From Bacteroidales bacterium (GTDB taxonomy: Bacteria > Bacteroidota > Bacteroidia > Bacteroidales > UBA10428): 64,000 nucleotides of DNA. The DNA lies in the NCBI GenBank assembly GCA_016930375.1, contig JAFGGU010000071.1:62001-126000 (forward strand), in the 5' to 3' direction. The translations under genes and the position numbers were made by a program. Under the pieces are notes generated by a model. The model did no database searches. It was not told the DNA's origin and saw nothing but the letters and a program-made list of their open reading frames with translations. This document shows positions 9,503-17,503 of the stretch, in pieces. Each line of letters starts with the position of its first letter. Position 1 is the stretch's first letter.

Positions 9503-10620
9503 CTGAAGTGCTCCGAATCGCCCCACTCCCCATAAGCAATCTCATTATTTGTCAGTGCTATCCTTGCATTCAGGCAACTCATGCAATCTTCCGGATTTTC
9601 ATCGGTACAGGGCTTGTTCTGGTAAAGAAGATAATCATCGCGGTACCTGCCGGGAGTGATATTCGGCATAATTACATTGGCGCCGACCTGAATCGCCTTT
9701 TCACGACCCAGTTTGTCGATGGCCTGCAATGCGGTTGTTGCAGCGATATTGATATCCTTCAGGAGCATTCTGAGCACGGCAATCATTTTCAGAGTCAGCT
9801 GAAGTCGCTCCTCAACCGGAAGAAGCTGGTCGCGGAAGGCATACAATGGTGTATGCTCATGTTCAAGGTAAGGGCCCATACCCACCATGTCAATGTCAAA
9901 TTGCTTCATGAACAGGAGATCTCCGGCAAGATCATGCAGGGTTTGAAAAGGAAGACCGATCATCACACCGGTGCCTACCTGGTAGCCCGTGTTCTGCAGA
10001 CTGTAGAGACAATCCAACCTGCGCTGGTAACTGTGCAGGCCATCCTGCGGATGCAATTTACGGTAAAGCTCCGGATTGGATGATTCTATGCGCAGCAGAT
10101 AACGATGCGCTCCGCTGTCATGCCAGCGGCGGTAAGTGTCCTTTTCCTGCTCACCGCATGACAAGGTAATTCTCAGTTTACCTCCGGAAATCCTATGGAT
10201 TTCCCGGAGGATCTTTTCAACCTGTCTCACAAAGTTGCCGGTTTCCAGCTCACCTGACTGCAGGACCAGGGAACCGTAATTGTTTTCAAAGGCAAAGCGG
10301 GCTGCTGCAAGAATCTCATCCATGTGCAGGTTGTAGCGGTTAACAAGAACATTGCCACGCCGGATACCACAATAAAGACAATTCTTCAGGCAGACGTTGG
10401 AAAACTCGATCAATCCGCGGAAATATACCTTATTACCGACATTTTTTTCTTTAACGCCGGAAGAATATTCGAATAGCCGGGTTTTCTCAGCGCCCTGCAA
10501 TCCCAACAGGTATACTATGTCATCGTGGTTCAGGTCTGATTTTCTTAAAGTCACATCAAGATACTGCCACTGCTGCTGCTCCTGCAACTTGTCCCTGGTC
10601 CAATGTCCCTTGTCCCTCAT
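9457..10620 (-). CDS. hydE: [FeFe]-hydrogenase maturase HydE (radical SAM)
   Basis: A radical SAM enzyme of 387 residues with the CxxxCxxC [4Fe-4S]/SAM motif at Cys77, Cys81 and Cys84 (CLKNCLYCGIRRG). The motif spelling and the companion hydF and hydG genes identify HydE, which acts on the HydG-derived Fe(CO)2(CN)-cysteine synthon during H-cluster assembly. The ATG at 10620 overlaps the hydF stop by four bases (ATGA). Both ends are odd: the first codons (MRDKGHWTRDKLQ) and the last ones (KKGTRDKGRGTSQP) are translations of the GGGACAA-type repeats that flank the gene, so the native termini have been replaced or extended by repeat DNA. No other in-frame ATG lies near the conserved start. Confidence 0.95.
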   Translation of the reverse strand: MRDKGHWTRDKLQEQQQWQYLDVTLRKSDLNHDDIVYLLGLQGAEKTRLFEYSSGVKEKNVGNKVYFRGLIEFSNVCLKNCLYCGIRRGNVLVNRYNLHMDEILAAARFAFENNYGSLVLQSGELETGNFVRQVEKILREIHRISGGKLRITLSCGEQEKDTYRRWHDSGAHRYLLRIESSNPELYRKLHPQDGLHSYQRRLDCLYSLQNTGYQVGTGVMIGLPFQTLHDLAGDLLFMKQFDIDMVGMGPYLEHEHTPLYAFRDQLLPVEERLQLTLKMIAVLRMLLKDINIAATTALQAIDKLGREKAIQVGANVIMPNITPGRYRDDYLLYQNKPCTDENPEDCMSCLNARIALTNNEIAYGEWGDSEHFRKKGTRDKGRGTSQP

Positions 10621-11843
10621 ATTTCCTCTTCCCCCATTCCCTCTATCACAAAGGGTCTGATCGCCCTCTTGTACACACCCTGCATCCAGGCTATTGCCAT
10701 TCCGTAATTAGTCACCGGAATTCCTGCGTCAATAGCAGGTTTTAACCTGTTGACAAGTTGTTTCCTCGTTATCATGCATCCTCCGCATTGAACGACCAGT
10801 GAGTAGTCGGTTATCGGCCGCTCCAGGTGATTTAATCCCGGAACAACGTCGTACTGCAATTTCTTTCCGGTGAAATTATTCATCCAGCGAGGAATTTTGG
10901 TTCGCCCGATGTCATCGCATGACACATGATGCGTGCATGATTCCAGCAACAGCACCCGGTCACCGTTACGAAGCCTGCTGATCTCCGGAGTCCCTTTCAG
11001 ATAGCTTTCAAATTCTCCCTTGTACCTGGCCAGAAGGATGCTGAATCCGGTAAGCGGAATATCCTCCGGAACCGAGGCATTGGCTTTGAGAATTACGGAA
11101 GTATCGCAAATAGCCAGCTTTGGCTTGATTTTGGAATTCCTCAGAAAAGCATCCAGTTCGCGCTCCTTTAAAACAACTGCAATACATTCATTGTCAAGTA
11201 TATCGCGGATCGCCTGAACCTGGGGCAGAATGAGCCGGCCTTCGGGGGCTTCAGTATCAACAGGGGTTATAAGCAGAACGATATCGCCATAGCTGACCAG
11301 GTCTCCCAGAAGAGACTGTTTCCTGTAGGCCTTTTCAGGCATTGTATTCCGGATGGCTGTTATGATTTCCTCAAGATTGGACCGGCTGACAGAACTGAAT
11401 TCAACCAAAGGAGACTGATACCTGGCTGTGATAGAATGTCTGAAGCTTTCGTTCAGCGATTCAAGATCTGATTTGCCATGAACAAAAACACATGGTATAC
11501 CGCTCTCGTAAAACCCTTCCATCAGTTGATCCTCGAAATTGCCGGACTCATTATTGTTAAGCACCAGAATGGCCAGGTCGATGATTTTCATGACTTCTTT
11601 TGTCTTTTCCGTACGAAGCTGGCCCAGGGTGCCAATATCATCAATTCCGGCTGTATCGATCAGGATGACAGGGCCAATCCCCGGTATTTCAATGGACTTC
11701 TTAACCGGATCGGTTGTGGTGCCAGGTTGCTCTGAAACAATGGCAACATCTTGTCCTGTCAACGCATTGATCAAAGAACTTTTACCAAAATTGCGCCGAC
11801 CGAAAATTCCGATATGCGGTTTATGTTCCCTTCCCTTCTCCAT
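10617..11843 (-). CDS. hydF: [FeFe]-hydrogenase maturation GTPase HydF
   Basis: GTPase scaffold on which the diiron subcluster of the H-cluster is built before transfer to apo-HydA. Numbered from the upstream ATG at 11861, the P-loop GRRNFGKSS is at residues 21-29 and DTAG at 69-72. The cluster-binding signature is Cys309-x-His311 followed by CGGC (Cys359, Cys362), the CxHx47CxxC pattern of HydF. I chose ATG at 11843 (MEKGREHKPH) because 11861 overlaps aspA more deeply; either is possible. The gene overlaps aspA by 23 bp and hydE by 4 bp, so the three are translationally coupled. Confidence 0.95.
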   Translation of the reverse strand: MEKGREHKPHIGIFGRRNFGKSSLINALTGQDVAIVSEQPGTTTDPVKKSIEIPGIGPVILIDTAGIDDIGTLGQLRTEKTKEVMKIIDLAILVLNNNESGNFEDQLMEGFYESGIPCVFVHGKSDLESLNESFRHSITARYQSPLVEFSSVSRSNLEEIITAIRNTMPEKAYRKQSLLGDLVSYGDIVLLITPVDTEAPEGRLILPQVQAIRDILDNECIAVVLKERELDAFLRNSKIKPKLAICDTSVILKANASVPEDIPLTGFSILLARYKGEFESYLKGTPEISRLRNGDRVLLLESCTHHVSCDDIGRTKIPRWMNNFTGKKLQYDVVPGLNHLERPITDYSLVVQCGGCMITRKQLVNRLKPAIDAGIPVTNYGMAIAWMQGVYKRAIRPFVIEGMGEEEI

Positions 11844-13287
11844 GATCACCGATGATTTCATTCATAGTAAAGCCTTCCCTGAGAAGGTTGGCAGGTTCAA
11901 TTATTTGCAGGATCTTCCCTTCATCCAATAAACCGTGTACCCGGTTTGCCTCCAGAAGGTTGATGCTGCTGTTTTTCATTTCTTGAGCCAGAAGAGATGC
12001 TTTATGATAGCCGATATACGGAAGGAGGGCTGTTGCGATGGCCGGACTGTTGAGCAGGTTTTCCCTGGAAACAGACGGATCAAGTTGCAGTCCCTTAACA
12101 AGGTTAACCAATAGTGTGTTGTCACTTGCGATCAGCAGTTTCAGGCTTTCAATCAGGGCATGACCTATTACTGGCAGGTAGGCATTCAGATCAAGACATC
12201 CCTGGCCGCAGAGCCCGCTGATAAGCACATCATTACTGTAAACCTTATGGGATGAGCTGATCACAAATTCAGGAATTACAGGATTCACCTTGCCCGGCAT
12301 AATGGAACTGCCAACCTGGCGCTTCGGGATCTCCAGTTCGTGATTTCTCAACAGGTCTGAAGCCAAAAGCCGCAGGTCAGATGTCATCTTTTCCAGATTT
12401 ACAGCATGGGCCTTTAAAATGGCATGAACTTCCACAAGGGTGTCGAGATTGGAGGTGGCATCATGCAGGTTCTCTGCCCGGGTTACCGGTAGTCCCGTGA
12501 TTTGTTTCAGGGTTTGCACGACTTCCCGGATGAAGTAGCGTGGTATCGTAATACCGGTACCTACTGCGCTTCCTCCAAGATTCACGGTCTTGATCCGTTC
12601 AGAACACTTTGAAATCCTCCACCAGTCGCGTGACAAGGCATCGTTATATGCACCGAACAGCCGTCCATAGGATGAGGGAACCGCTTCCTGCATCTGTGTA
12701 TAGGCGATACGAAGGTCATTGGCGGATTTTCTTTCCAGCACTTCCATTCCGGAACGAAGGTTGTTAACCGACGATTCGTGGTTTTGCAATAAGCGCAGTA
12801 TGGCTACTTTCAGGGAGGTGGGAATAACATCATTGGTGGACTGGAAAACGTTGGCATGCTCCACAGGATCAATATGCTCATAAGCTCCGGCCTTATGACC
12901 CATCAGGTTCAGCGCGCGGTTTGCAATGATCTCATTCACATTCATATTGATACTGGTACCAGCTCCGCCCTGGATGGCAGGAACTATTAAATGCTCAAAA
13001 TGCAAACCCGATTCCGCTTCAGATGCCGAACGGATGAGCGCATCCACCACCGGCTCCTGAATAAGAGGCTGTGGCAGCATGTCAGCGGTATATTTGCTGC
13101 CGACAGCTGAAGCGTACTTCCGGTAAGTCATCAGGCAGGCTTTTTTAACAGAACCCACTGCCTGATACCATTCCAGGTGAAAACGTGTTGAATCGGGGAA
13201 GTTACCTGCAGCGCGCAATGAATGGATACCGTATAACGCATCCTCGGGGATCTCCAATGTGCCGATAAAATCAGTTTCCTTGCGCAT
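11821..13287 (-). CDS. aspA: Aspartate ammonia-lyase
   Basis: A 488-residue member of the fumarase/aspartase superfamily; GSSIMPGKVNP (326-336) is the signature loop with the catalytic serine, and TSTNDVIP-like residues (QSTNDVIPTS, 149-158) are also present. It would convert aspartate to fumarate and ammonia. It sits between hydG and hydF and overlaps hydF, so it belongs to the hydrogenase maturation operon. A gene of this family in hyd clusters has been noted in other anaerobes. Providing ammonia for the azadithiolate ligand is a plausible reason for the linkage, but that is inference; ordinary aspartate catabolism to fumarate is the alternative. Confidence 0.9.
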   Translation of the reverse strand: MRKETDFIGTLEIPEDALYGIHSLRAAGNFPDSTRFHLEWYQAVGSVKKACLMTYRKYASAVGSKYTADMLPQPLIQEPVVDALIRSASEAESGLHFEHLIVPAIQGGAGTSINMNVNEIIANRALNLMGHKAGAYEHIDPVEHANVFQSTNDVIPTSLKVAILRLLQNHESSVNNLRSGMEVLERKSANDLRIAYTQMQEAVPSSYGRLFGAYNDALSRDWWRISKCSERIKTVNLGGSAVGTGITIPRYFIREVVQTLKQITGLPVTRAENLHDATSNLDTLVEVHAILKAHAVNLEKMTSDLRLLASDLLRNHELEIPKRQVGSSIMPGKVNPVIPEFVISSSHKVYSNDVLISGLCGQGCLDLNAYLPVIGHALIESLKLLIASDNTLLVNLVKGLQLDPSVSRENLLNSPAIATALLPYIGYHKASLLAQEMKNSSINLLEANRVHGLLDEGKILQIIEPANLLREGFTMNEIIGDHGEGKGT

Positions 13288-13319
13288 TAATGATGAATAT
13301 GTTTATTATTAAAATTGCC

Positions 13320-13341
13320 GGGCAGCCACAAGGGGCTGCCC
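13320..13341. other. Perfect 8-bp stem-loop in the hydG-aspA spacer
   Basis: GGGCAGCC and GGCTGCCC pair perfectly around a six-base loop. The hairpin lies 33 bp upstream of the aspA start codon, inside the operon transcript. There is no T-run after it, so it is more likely an RNA-stability or processing element, or part of a dispersed palindrome, than a terminator. Confidence 0.55.
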
Positions 13342-13342
13342 C

Positions 13343-13420
13343 TACTGCTGCTGCTATTGCCACTGCTACTTGCCACTGCTACTGCTACTGCCGCTGCTAC
13401 TGCCGCTGCTACTGCCTCCT
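13343..13420. repeat. CTGCTAC/CTGCCG short-period repeat in the hydG-aspA spacer
   Basis: A low-complexity run built from CTGCTA, CTGCCG and CTGCCA units (period 6, sub-period 3) fills almost the whole gap between hydG and aspA. It ends exactly at the hydG stop codon. Confidence 0.75.
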
Positions 13421-14846
13421 AAAAATAAAGATCCCTCTCCCCCATCCTGATTCTTTCAATTCTTTTTCTGACCTCACCTGCATTAACATTTCCATTCAGC
13501 TGCTGCAAGTTTTTCTCAATGATCTCATATCCTTTCCGGGCCGTCTCGGGGGTTGCATAATCTTCGATATACTCGGCCAGGGTCAGCATGGCATTGGGTG
13601 AACAGAAATTCTTTATAAAACCTGGCACCGAGAACTCCATGAAGTGTTCTCCCGTTCTTCCCAAGCGGTAACAGGCTGTGCAGAACGACGGAATATGATC
13701 CGTATCAATCAGTTCATCAATGATCTCACCCAGGGTGCGGTCATCGTTTATTTTAAATTGTTCCTTATCCAGGTTCTGATCAGCCATGGCATCTCTGGCA
13801 TATGCGCCCAGTTCGATCCGGGTGCCGCCGTCGATCTGCGATATGCCGAAGCGCATCAGTTCAGTCCGGATAGCCGCTGGTTCACGCGCTGTCAGTATCA
13901 TACCCGTATAAGGAACCGCCAGTCTCAGAATCGCAACCATACGAGCGAAATCATAATCACTTACCTGGTAGTTGTCATTCATGACAATCGCGGAAGCATC
14001 CTTGACACGGGGGAAGGAAATGGTATGCGGACCCACGTTATAACAGGCTTCCAGGTGGTTGGTATGCCTGATGAGTCCCATCACTTCAAAACGCCAGTCA
14101 TACAATCCGAACAACGCTCCGATTCCAACATCATCGAGGCCGGCTTCCTGCGCCCGGTCGAGTGATGTAAGCCTGTAATTGTAATCCCGCTTTTTACCGG
14201 AAAGATGATAGATTTTATAGGCTTCGGGGTGATAGGTCTCCTGAAAAACCTGGTATGTGCCGATCCCGGCTTCCTTTACAATTCTGAATCCTTCAATTTC
14301 CTGGGGTGCGGCGTTGATATTCACCCGTCTAATCTCGCCATTTCCCTTTTTAACTGAATAAACGGTACGGGCGGCATCGGCTATGAACCGGGGACTGTAA
14401 TCGGGGTGTTCTCCAAATACCAGGATGAGTCGTTTTTGTCCCTGGTCCTCCAAAGCCTCAACTTCAGCGATGATCTCCCCTGTACTCAGGGTTGTGCGGA
14501 CCGCATCCTTGTTGGATGTCCTGAAGCCGCAATACTGACAATTGTTGGTGCATTTGTTGCCGATATACAAAGGAGCAAAAAGAACTATGCGGTTGCCATA
14601 AACTGCCTTCTTGAGCCTGTGTGCGCCTTCCTTGATCTCTTCAACCAGCGTCGGATCATTGGCATTCAAAAGCATGGCCGTTTCAGCCAGGCTTAACCTG
14701 TTTTTATCGAGTGATTTGGCAACGATATCCCTGACAACACTTTTATCCGGTCGTGCATTCAGCAACATCTCATCAATCTCGGCCGCATCAATAAAGGGCT
14801 TCATCCGCTCATCAGGTATCCGGTACTTTTCAGGATTAAACTTCAT
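13419..14846 (-). CDS. hydG: [FeFe]-hydrogenase maturase HydG (tyrosine lyase)
   Basis: Radical SAM tyrosine lyase of 475 residues that makes CO and cyanide from tyrosine and delivers them as an Fe(CO)2(CN)-cysteine unit. The SAM cluster motif is Cys99-Cys103-Cys106 (CTNNCQYC). The C-terminal auxiliary-cluster motif specific for HydG, CxxC-x22-C, is present at Cys389, Cys392 and Cys415. Both are needed for activity, and their presence separates it from ThiH. It follows the TM1266-type gene across an 80-bp gap that contains a palindromic repeat, and precedes aspA. Confidence 0.96.
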   Translation of the reverse strand: MKFNPEKYRIPDERMKPFIDAAEIDEMLLNARPDKSVVRDIVAKSLDKNRLSLAETAMLLNANDPTLVEEIKEGAHRLKKAVYGNRIVLFAPLYIGNKCTNNCQYCGFRTSNKDAVRTTLSTGEIIAEVEALEDQGQKRLILVFGEHPDYSPRFIADAARTVYSVKKGNGEIRRVNINAAPQEIEGFRIVKEAGIGTYQVFQETYHPEAYKIYHLSGKKRDYNYRLTSLDRAQEAGLDDVGIGALFGLYDWRFEVMGLIRHTNHLEACYNVGPHTISFPRVKDASAIVMNDNYQVSDYDFARMVAILRLAVPYTGMILTAREPAAIRTELMRFGISQIDGGTRIELGAYARDAMADQNLDKEQFKINDDRTLGEIIDELIDTDHIPSFCTACYRLGRTGEHFMEFSVPGFIKNFCSPNAMLTLAEYIEDYATPETARKGYEIIEKNLQQLNGNVNAGEVRKRIERIRMGERDLYF

Positions 14847-14870
14847 CTTTTCTATTTATTTTTTTATTCC

Positions 14871-14920
14871 CACATTGGCACACCCGCCTGCCGGCGGGCA
14901 GGTTGGCACATTGGCACATT
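14871..14920. repeat. Composite repeat: TTGGCACA units flanking a GC-rich palindrome
   Basis: Copies of an 8-base unit (TTGGCACA/CATTGGCA) flank the palindrome CCTGCCGGCGGGCAGG. The element occupies most of the gap between hydG and the TM1266-type gene. A related arrangement occurs at 62909-62971, suggesting a dispersed element. Confidence 0.65.
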
Positions 14921-14926
14921 TATCCA

Positions 14927-15172
14927 TTATTCCTTCGCATACACCGCCTTACTCGTAATCCCCTCCAGTCGCCCCAACTGACCTGAAAGCGTGCTGACCT
15001 CGTCCTGGTCTCCTTCAATTACCAGCGAGATCACATTTATTCCCTTTTCACGAATGGGAATACCCTGCCTGCCGATGATGATGGATGCATGGTGTGAAAG
15101 AATATCGTTCAGCTTCTGAACGTTCTCCTTATCCTTAACAAGTATGATGATGGCTCCTATTCTCTTATCCAT
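14927..15172 (-). CDS. TM1266-family iron-only hydrogenase system regulator-like protein
   Basis: An 81-residue ACT/NikR-C-like protein of the family found almost only beside HydEFG genes. The fold is visible as IGAIIILVKDKENVQKLNDI, followed by the HHASIIIGRQGIP segment and a second beta-alpha-beta unit. It is the first gene of the hydrogenase maturation operon. It has a strong Shine-Dalgarno sequence AAAGGAGG at 15178-15185, five bases before the ATG, which is unusual for Bacteroidota. A regulatory or ligand-sensing role is assumed from its genomic association; it has no DNA-binding domain of its own. Confidence 0.88.
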   Translation of the reverse strand: MDKRIGAIIILVKDKENVQKLNDILSHHASIIIGRQGIPIREKGINVISLVIEGDQDEVSTLSGQLGRLEGITSKAVYAKE

Positions 15173-15177
15173 CGGAT

Positions 15178-15185
15178 CCTCCTTT
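15178..15185 (-). promoter_or_regulatory. Strong ribosome binding site of the hyd operon leader gene
   Basis: AAAGGAGG, near-perfect complement to the 16S rRNA 3' end, five bases before the ATG at 15172. Most genes in this window have no such site. Confidence 0.75.
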
Positions 15186-15256
15186 GGGTCAGAATGTTTT
15201 ATGAGGGTCTTTGTTGAAGATCAATCCGCAACGCAGACGGCATGAATGAACTGGCA

Positions 15257-15264
15257 CAAAGTTA
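15257..15264 (-). promoter_or_regulatory. Candidate -7 promoter element of the hyd operon
   Basis: TAACTTTG on the minus strand fits TAnnTTTG exactly and lies 84 bp before the first gene. The 18-bp palindrome at 15274-15291 begins nine bases further upstream, within the space expected between the -33 and -7 elements. Confidence 0.5.
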
Positions 15265-15273
15265 GTGAATATT

Positions 15274-15291
15274 TTGTTATTTAAATAACAA
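15274..15291. promoter_or_regulatory. Rex-like operator, perfect 18-bp palindrome
   Basis: TTGTTATTTAAATAACAA is identical to its reverse complement. It matches the clostridial Rex (NAD/NADH-sensing repressor) consensus TTGTTAAnnnnTTAACAA at 16 of 18 defined or free positions. It lies between the expected -33 and -7 positions of the hyd operon promoter, where binding would repress transcription. No rex gene is in the window. Confidence 0.6.
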
Positions 15292-15397
15292 TGGCCTTTT
15301 TTAGGCAGGATTATTTGCCAACCTTTTGCACTACAATCTGATAAATAATTGACAACCAAAATATGCAACCGATTGCATTTTTTATTCCAGAAAATGA

Positions 15398-15405
15398 TAT
15401 ATTTG
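15398..15405 (+). promoter_or_regulatory. Candidate -7 promoter element of the ECF sigma gene
   Basis: TATATTTG matches TAnnTTTG and lies 36 bp before the presumed start of the sigma-factor gene. The nearest TTG upstream (15373-15375) is 22 bp away, slightly longer than the usual 19-20. Confidence 0.45.
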
Positions 15406-15441
15406 TCTATACAAAAATGAATTTCGAAACTATTACAAATT

Positions 15442-16008
15442 TTGTCTTCGAATTCTGTAAATGATGACCGGAGCCTTATCCTTGAACTCAGAAAAGGGGA
15501 TAAGAAAGCCTTTGAGCTTATCTTCAAAAGGTATAATGAAAAGCTTTATTTTTTTGCACTGGGTTATCTTCACTCACCTTCAGAAGCCGAGGAGGTTATA
15601 CAACAGGTATTTGTATCGCTATGGGAGAATCGCGGTGCGCTCATCGAAGTATTTACATTGAAAGATTTTTTGTACAAAGCAGTAATCAACAAGATTTACA
15701 ATTATTTCAAACATCAGGCAGTTCGTCAAAGATACCAGAATCACGTGGTAACGCAGGAATCACTCGAAGATGATCATTCCCAGCAATCCGTTTATTTTAA
15801 CGATTTGAAGGGAAGTCTCGATAACCTGATTGAAGAACTGCCAGTCAGACAGCAGCAGATTTTCAAATTAAATCAGCAGGAAGGTCTTTCTCCCAATGAA
15901 ATTGCCACTCGCCTGGGACTGTCAGTTCGCTCTGTTGAGAATCAGATATACAGGGCAATGAAATACCTCAAAGAGAATCTAAACAAAGAATACTACCTCT
16001 CCGAATAA
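15442..16008 (+). CDS. ECF-type RNA polymerase sigma-70 factor
   Basis: A 188-residue sigma factor of the Bacteroidota expansion that pairs with FecR and SusC/SusD. Region 2 covers roughly residues 20-90 (FELIFKRYNEKLYFFALGYL, then EAEEVIQQVFVSLWENR). Region 4 with its helix-turn-helix is at about 128-175 (LPVRQQQIFKLNQQEGLSPN). There is no ATG in frame between the upstream stop and the conserved region, so TTG at 15442 is the best start. It is followed 148 bp later by the FecR gene on the same strand, giving the usual outer membrane-to-sigma signalling unit. Confidence 0.92.
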   Translation: MSSNSVNDDRSLILELRKGDKKAFELIFKRYNEKLYFFALGYLHSPSEAEEVIQQVFVSLWENRGALIEVFTLKDFLYKAVINKIYNYFKHQAVRQRYQNHVVTQESLEDDHSQQSVYFNDLKGSLDNLIEELPVRQQQIFKLNQQEGLSPNEIATRLGLSVRSVENQIYRAMKYLKENLNKEYYLSE

Positions 16009-16156
16009 TAAACCGCTGATCCTCCTGCCGCTCTTTTCGGGATAGCCATTCCGGTATATTATAAAATCATTTGAATAATTATTTTTTTTTGACTGAGTAT
16101 TTCAGGTTTGAGAATTGTATTAGTATGTAGTGACAAAATAAATGAATTAATAAGTT

Positions 16157-17311
16157 ATGGAAGTTTCAGGACTTAAAGAATTACTCAAAAAGTACCGGGA
16201 AAAAAGATGTACCGGGGATGAACTTGAACAGTTGAACGAATGGATCTCCGATGAGCATAATGAAGAACATGTAAAAGAGCTGCTTTTAGAAGATTTGAAT
16301 ATTTTCACTGTCAGCCATTCGCAAGCCGGAACCATGGATTTTGATTGCGTTTACAAAAAAATTGTATCCTCGGTAAATCAAAATAGTCAGGATCAGGAAA
16401 TAAAACCCGGATTCTTCAGATGGCATGCCGGAGGCATTAAGCCATTTTTAAAGATTGCGGCAGCAATTATTGCCCTGTTTTTTGCGGGTGGAGCTTTGTC
16501 TTATTTTCTGTTCAATCACCCGGAAGAGCATACCGTTATTGCCTTTAATGAAATTAAAGCACCTCTGGGGGCCCGATCTGAAGTTGTGCTTCCCGATGGA
16601 TCAAAAGTTTGGTTGAATGCGGGGAGTAGAATCAGGTACCACAATGTATTCAATGAGACAAACAGGAATATTTTGCTTGAAGGTGAGGCTTATTTTAAGG
16701 TTGCCAAAAGAAGCAGGTTGCCCTTTATAGTAAAAACAGGTGATATAGAGATTGTTGCCACAGGCACGGAATTTAATGTGAAAGCCTACAGTGATGAAGA
16801 TTTTATTGAAACTACCCTGGTTGAGGGGAAGGTCTTCATACGCGGTGATCAGCAATTACTCAAACGTTCGCCCGTGGTTTCTCTTGAACCCAATCAGAAG
16901 GCTGTTTTTGTGAAAGAGAATCGGCAATTAACCGTTGAGGATTTGAATGCCATCAGACAAACCAAATCTGAACCGCTGAAGCTGAAACAAGGGCTCATGT
17001 ACGTAACACCTGAGGTTGATCCTCTGCCTGTCGTTTCATGGAAAGATAACAGGCTAATCTTTAAAGGCGAAGAACTCAGCGACCTAATCATTAAACTGGA
17101 AAGAAAATACAATGTTACTTTCTGCTATGAATCGGAAAATGTTAAGCATTTCCGTTTCACCGGTACGCTTGAAGACGAAACACTCACACAGGTGCTGGAT
17201 GTAATTAAGCTTTCTGCGCCCATCGATTATACAATCAATGGCAAAGAAGTGAGAATATCTGAGAATATGAAGATGTTGGAGAGATTTAACAACCACATGA
17301 AGAAAAAGTAA
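16157..17311 (+). CDS. FecR-family anti-sigma factor
   Basis: An inner-membrane anti-sigma factor of 384 residues. The cytoplasmic N-terminal part (1-95) would hold the ECF sigma factor, one transmembrane helix lies at about 97-119 (FLKIAAAIIALFFAGGALSY), and the periplasmic FecR domain follows with the conserved APLGARSEVVLPDGSKVWLN and LLEGEAYFKV stretches. The last 70 residues form the DUF4974 domain that contacts the TonB-dependent transporter (ERKYNVTFCYESENVK, FTGTLEDETL). It is located between the sigma gene and susC, so it should relay substrate occupancy of the SusC-like transporter to the sigma factor. Confidence 0.93.
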   Translation: MEVSGLKELLKKYREKRCTGDELEQLNEWISDEHNEEHVKELLLEDLNIFTVSHSQAGTMDFDCVYKKIVSSVNQNSQDQEIKPGFFRWHAGGIKPFLKIAAAIIALFFAGGALSYFLFNHPEEHTVIAFNEIKAPLGARSEVVLPDGSKVWLNAGSRIRYHNVFNETNRNILLEGEAYFKVAKRSRLPFIVKTGDIEIVATGTEFNVKAYSDEDFIETTLVEGKVFIRGDQQLLKRSPVVSLEPNQKAVFVKENRQLTVEDLNAIRQTKSEPLKLKQGLMYVTPEVDPLPVVSWKDNRLIFKGEELSDLIIKLERKYNVTFCYESENVKHFRFTGTLEDETLTQVLDVIKLSAPIDYTINGKEVRISENMKMLERFNNHMKKK

Positions 17312-17388
17312 TCTTGAAAAACCAATATATTATCCAATTAATAAACCTTTAACCTATAAAACCATATGTATTAATAAAAACAAAAAAA

Positions 17389-17414
17389 GGGAATAGATGT
17401 CGCGATCTATTCCC
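17389..17414 (-). other. 10-bp stem-loop before susC, terminator-like on the minus strand
   Basis: GGGAATAGAT and ATCTATTCCC pair perfectly around GTCGCG. On the plus strand no T-run follows, so it would be a leader hairpin of the susC transcript. On the minus strand it is followed by seven T (17382-17388), which gives a normal intrinsic terminator for an RNA running antisense to the susC leader. Confidence 0.6.
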
Positions 17415-17503
17415 CATTGTATTAAGTCAAACATCAGTTATGCAGACATCACATCAAACATGCCGGCATAAAAAGTGTCAAACCTAAAAAACAAAACAAA
17501 ATT

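Noticed and set aside
13290-13601. Cys/Tyr-rich reading frame on the plus strand
   Set aside because: It is a translation of the CTGCTAC repeat and the antisense of hydG; no independent coding evidence.
15274-15291. FNR/CRP-type site
   Set aside because: FNR boxes are TTGAT-N4-ATCAA; the arms here are TTGTTA and TAACAA, which fit Rex better.
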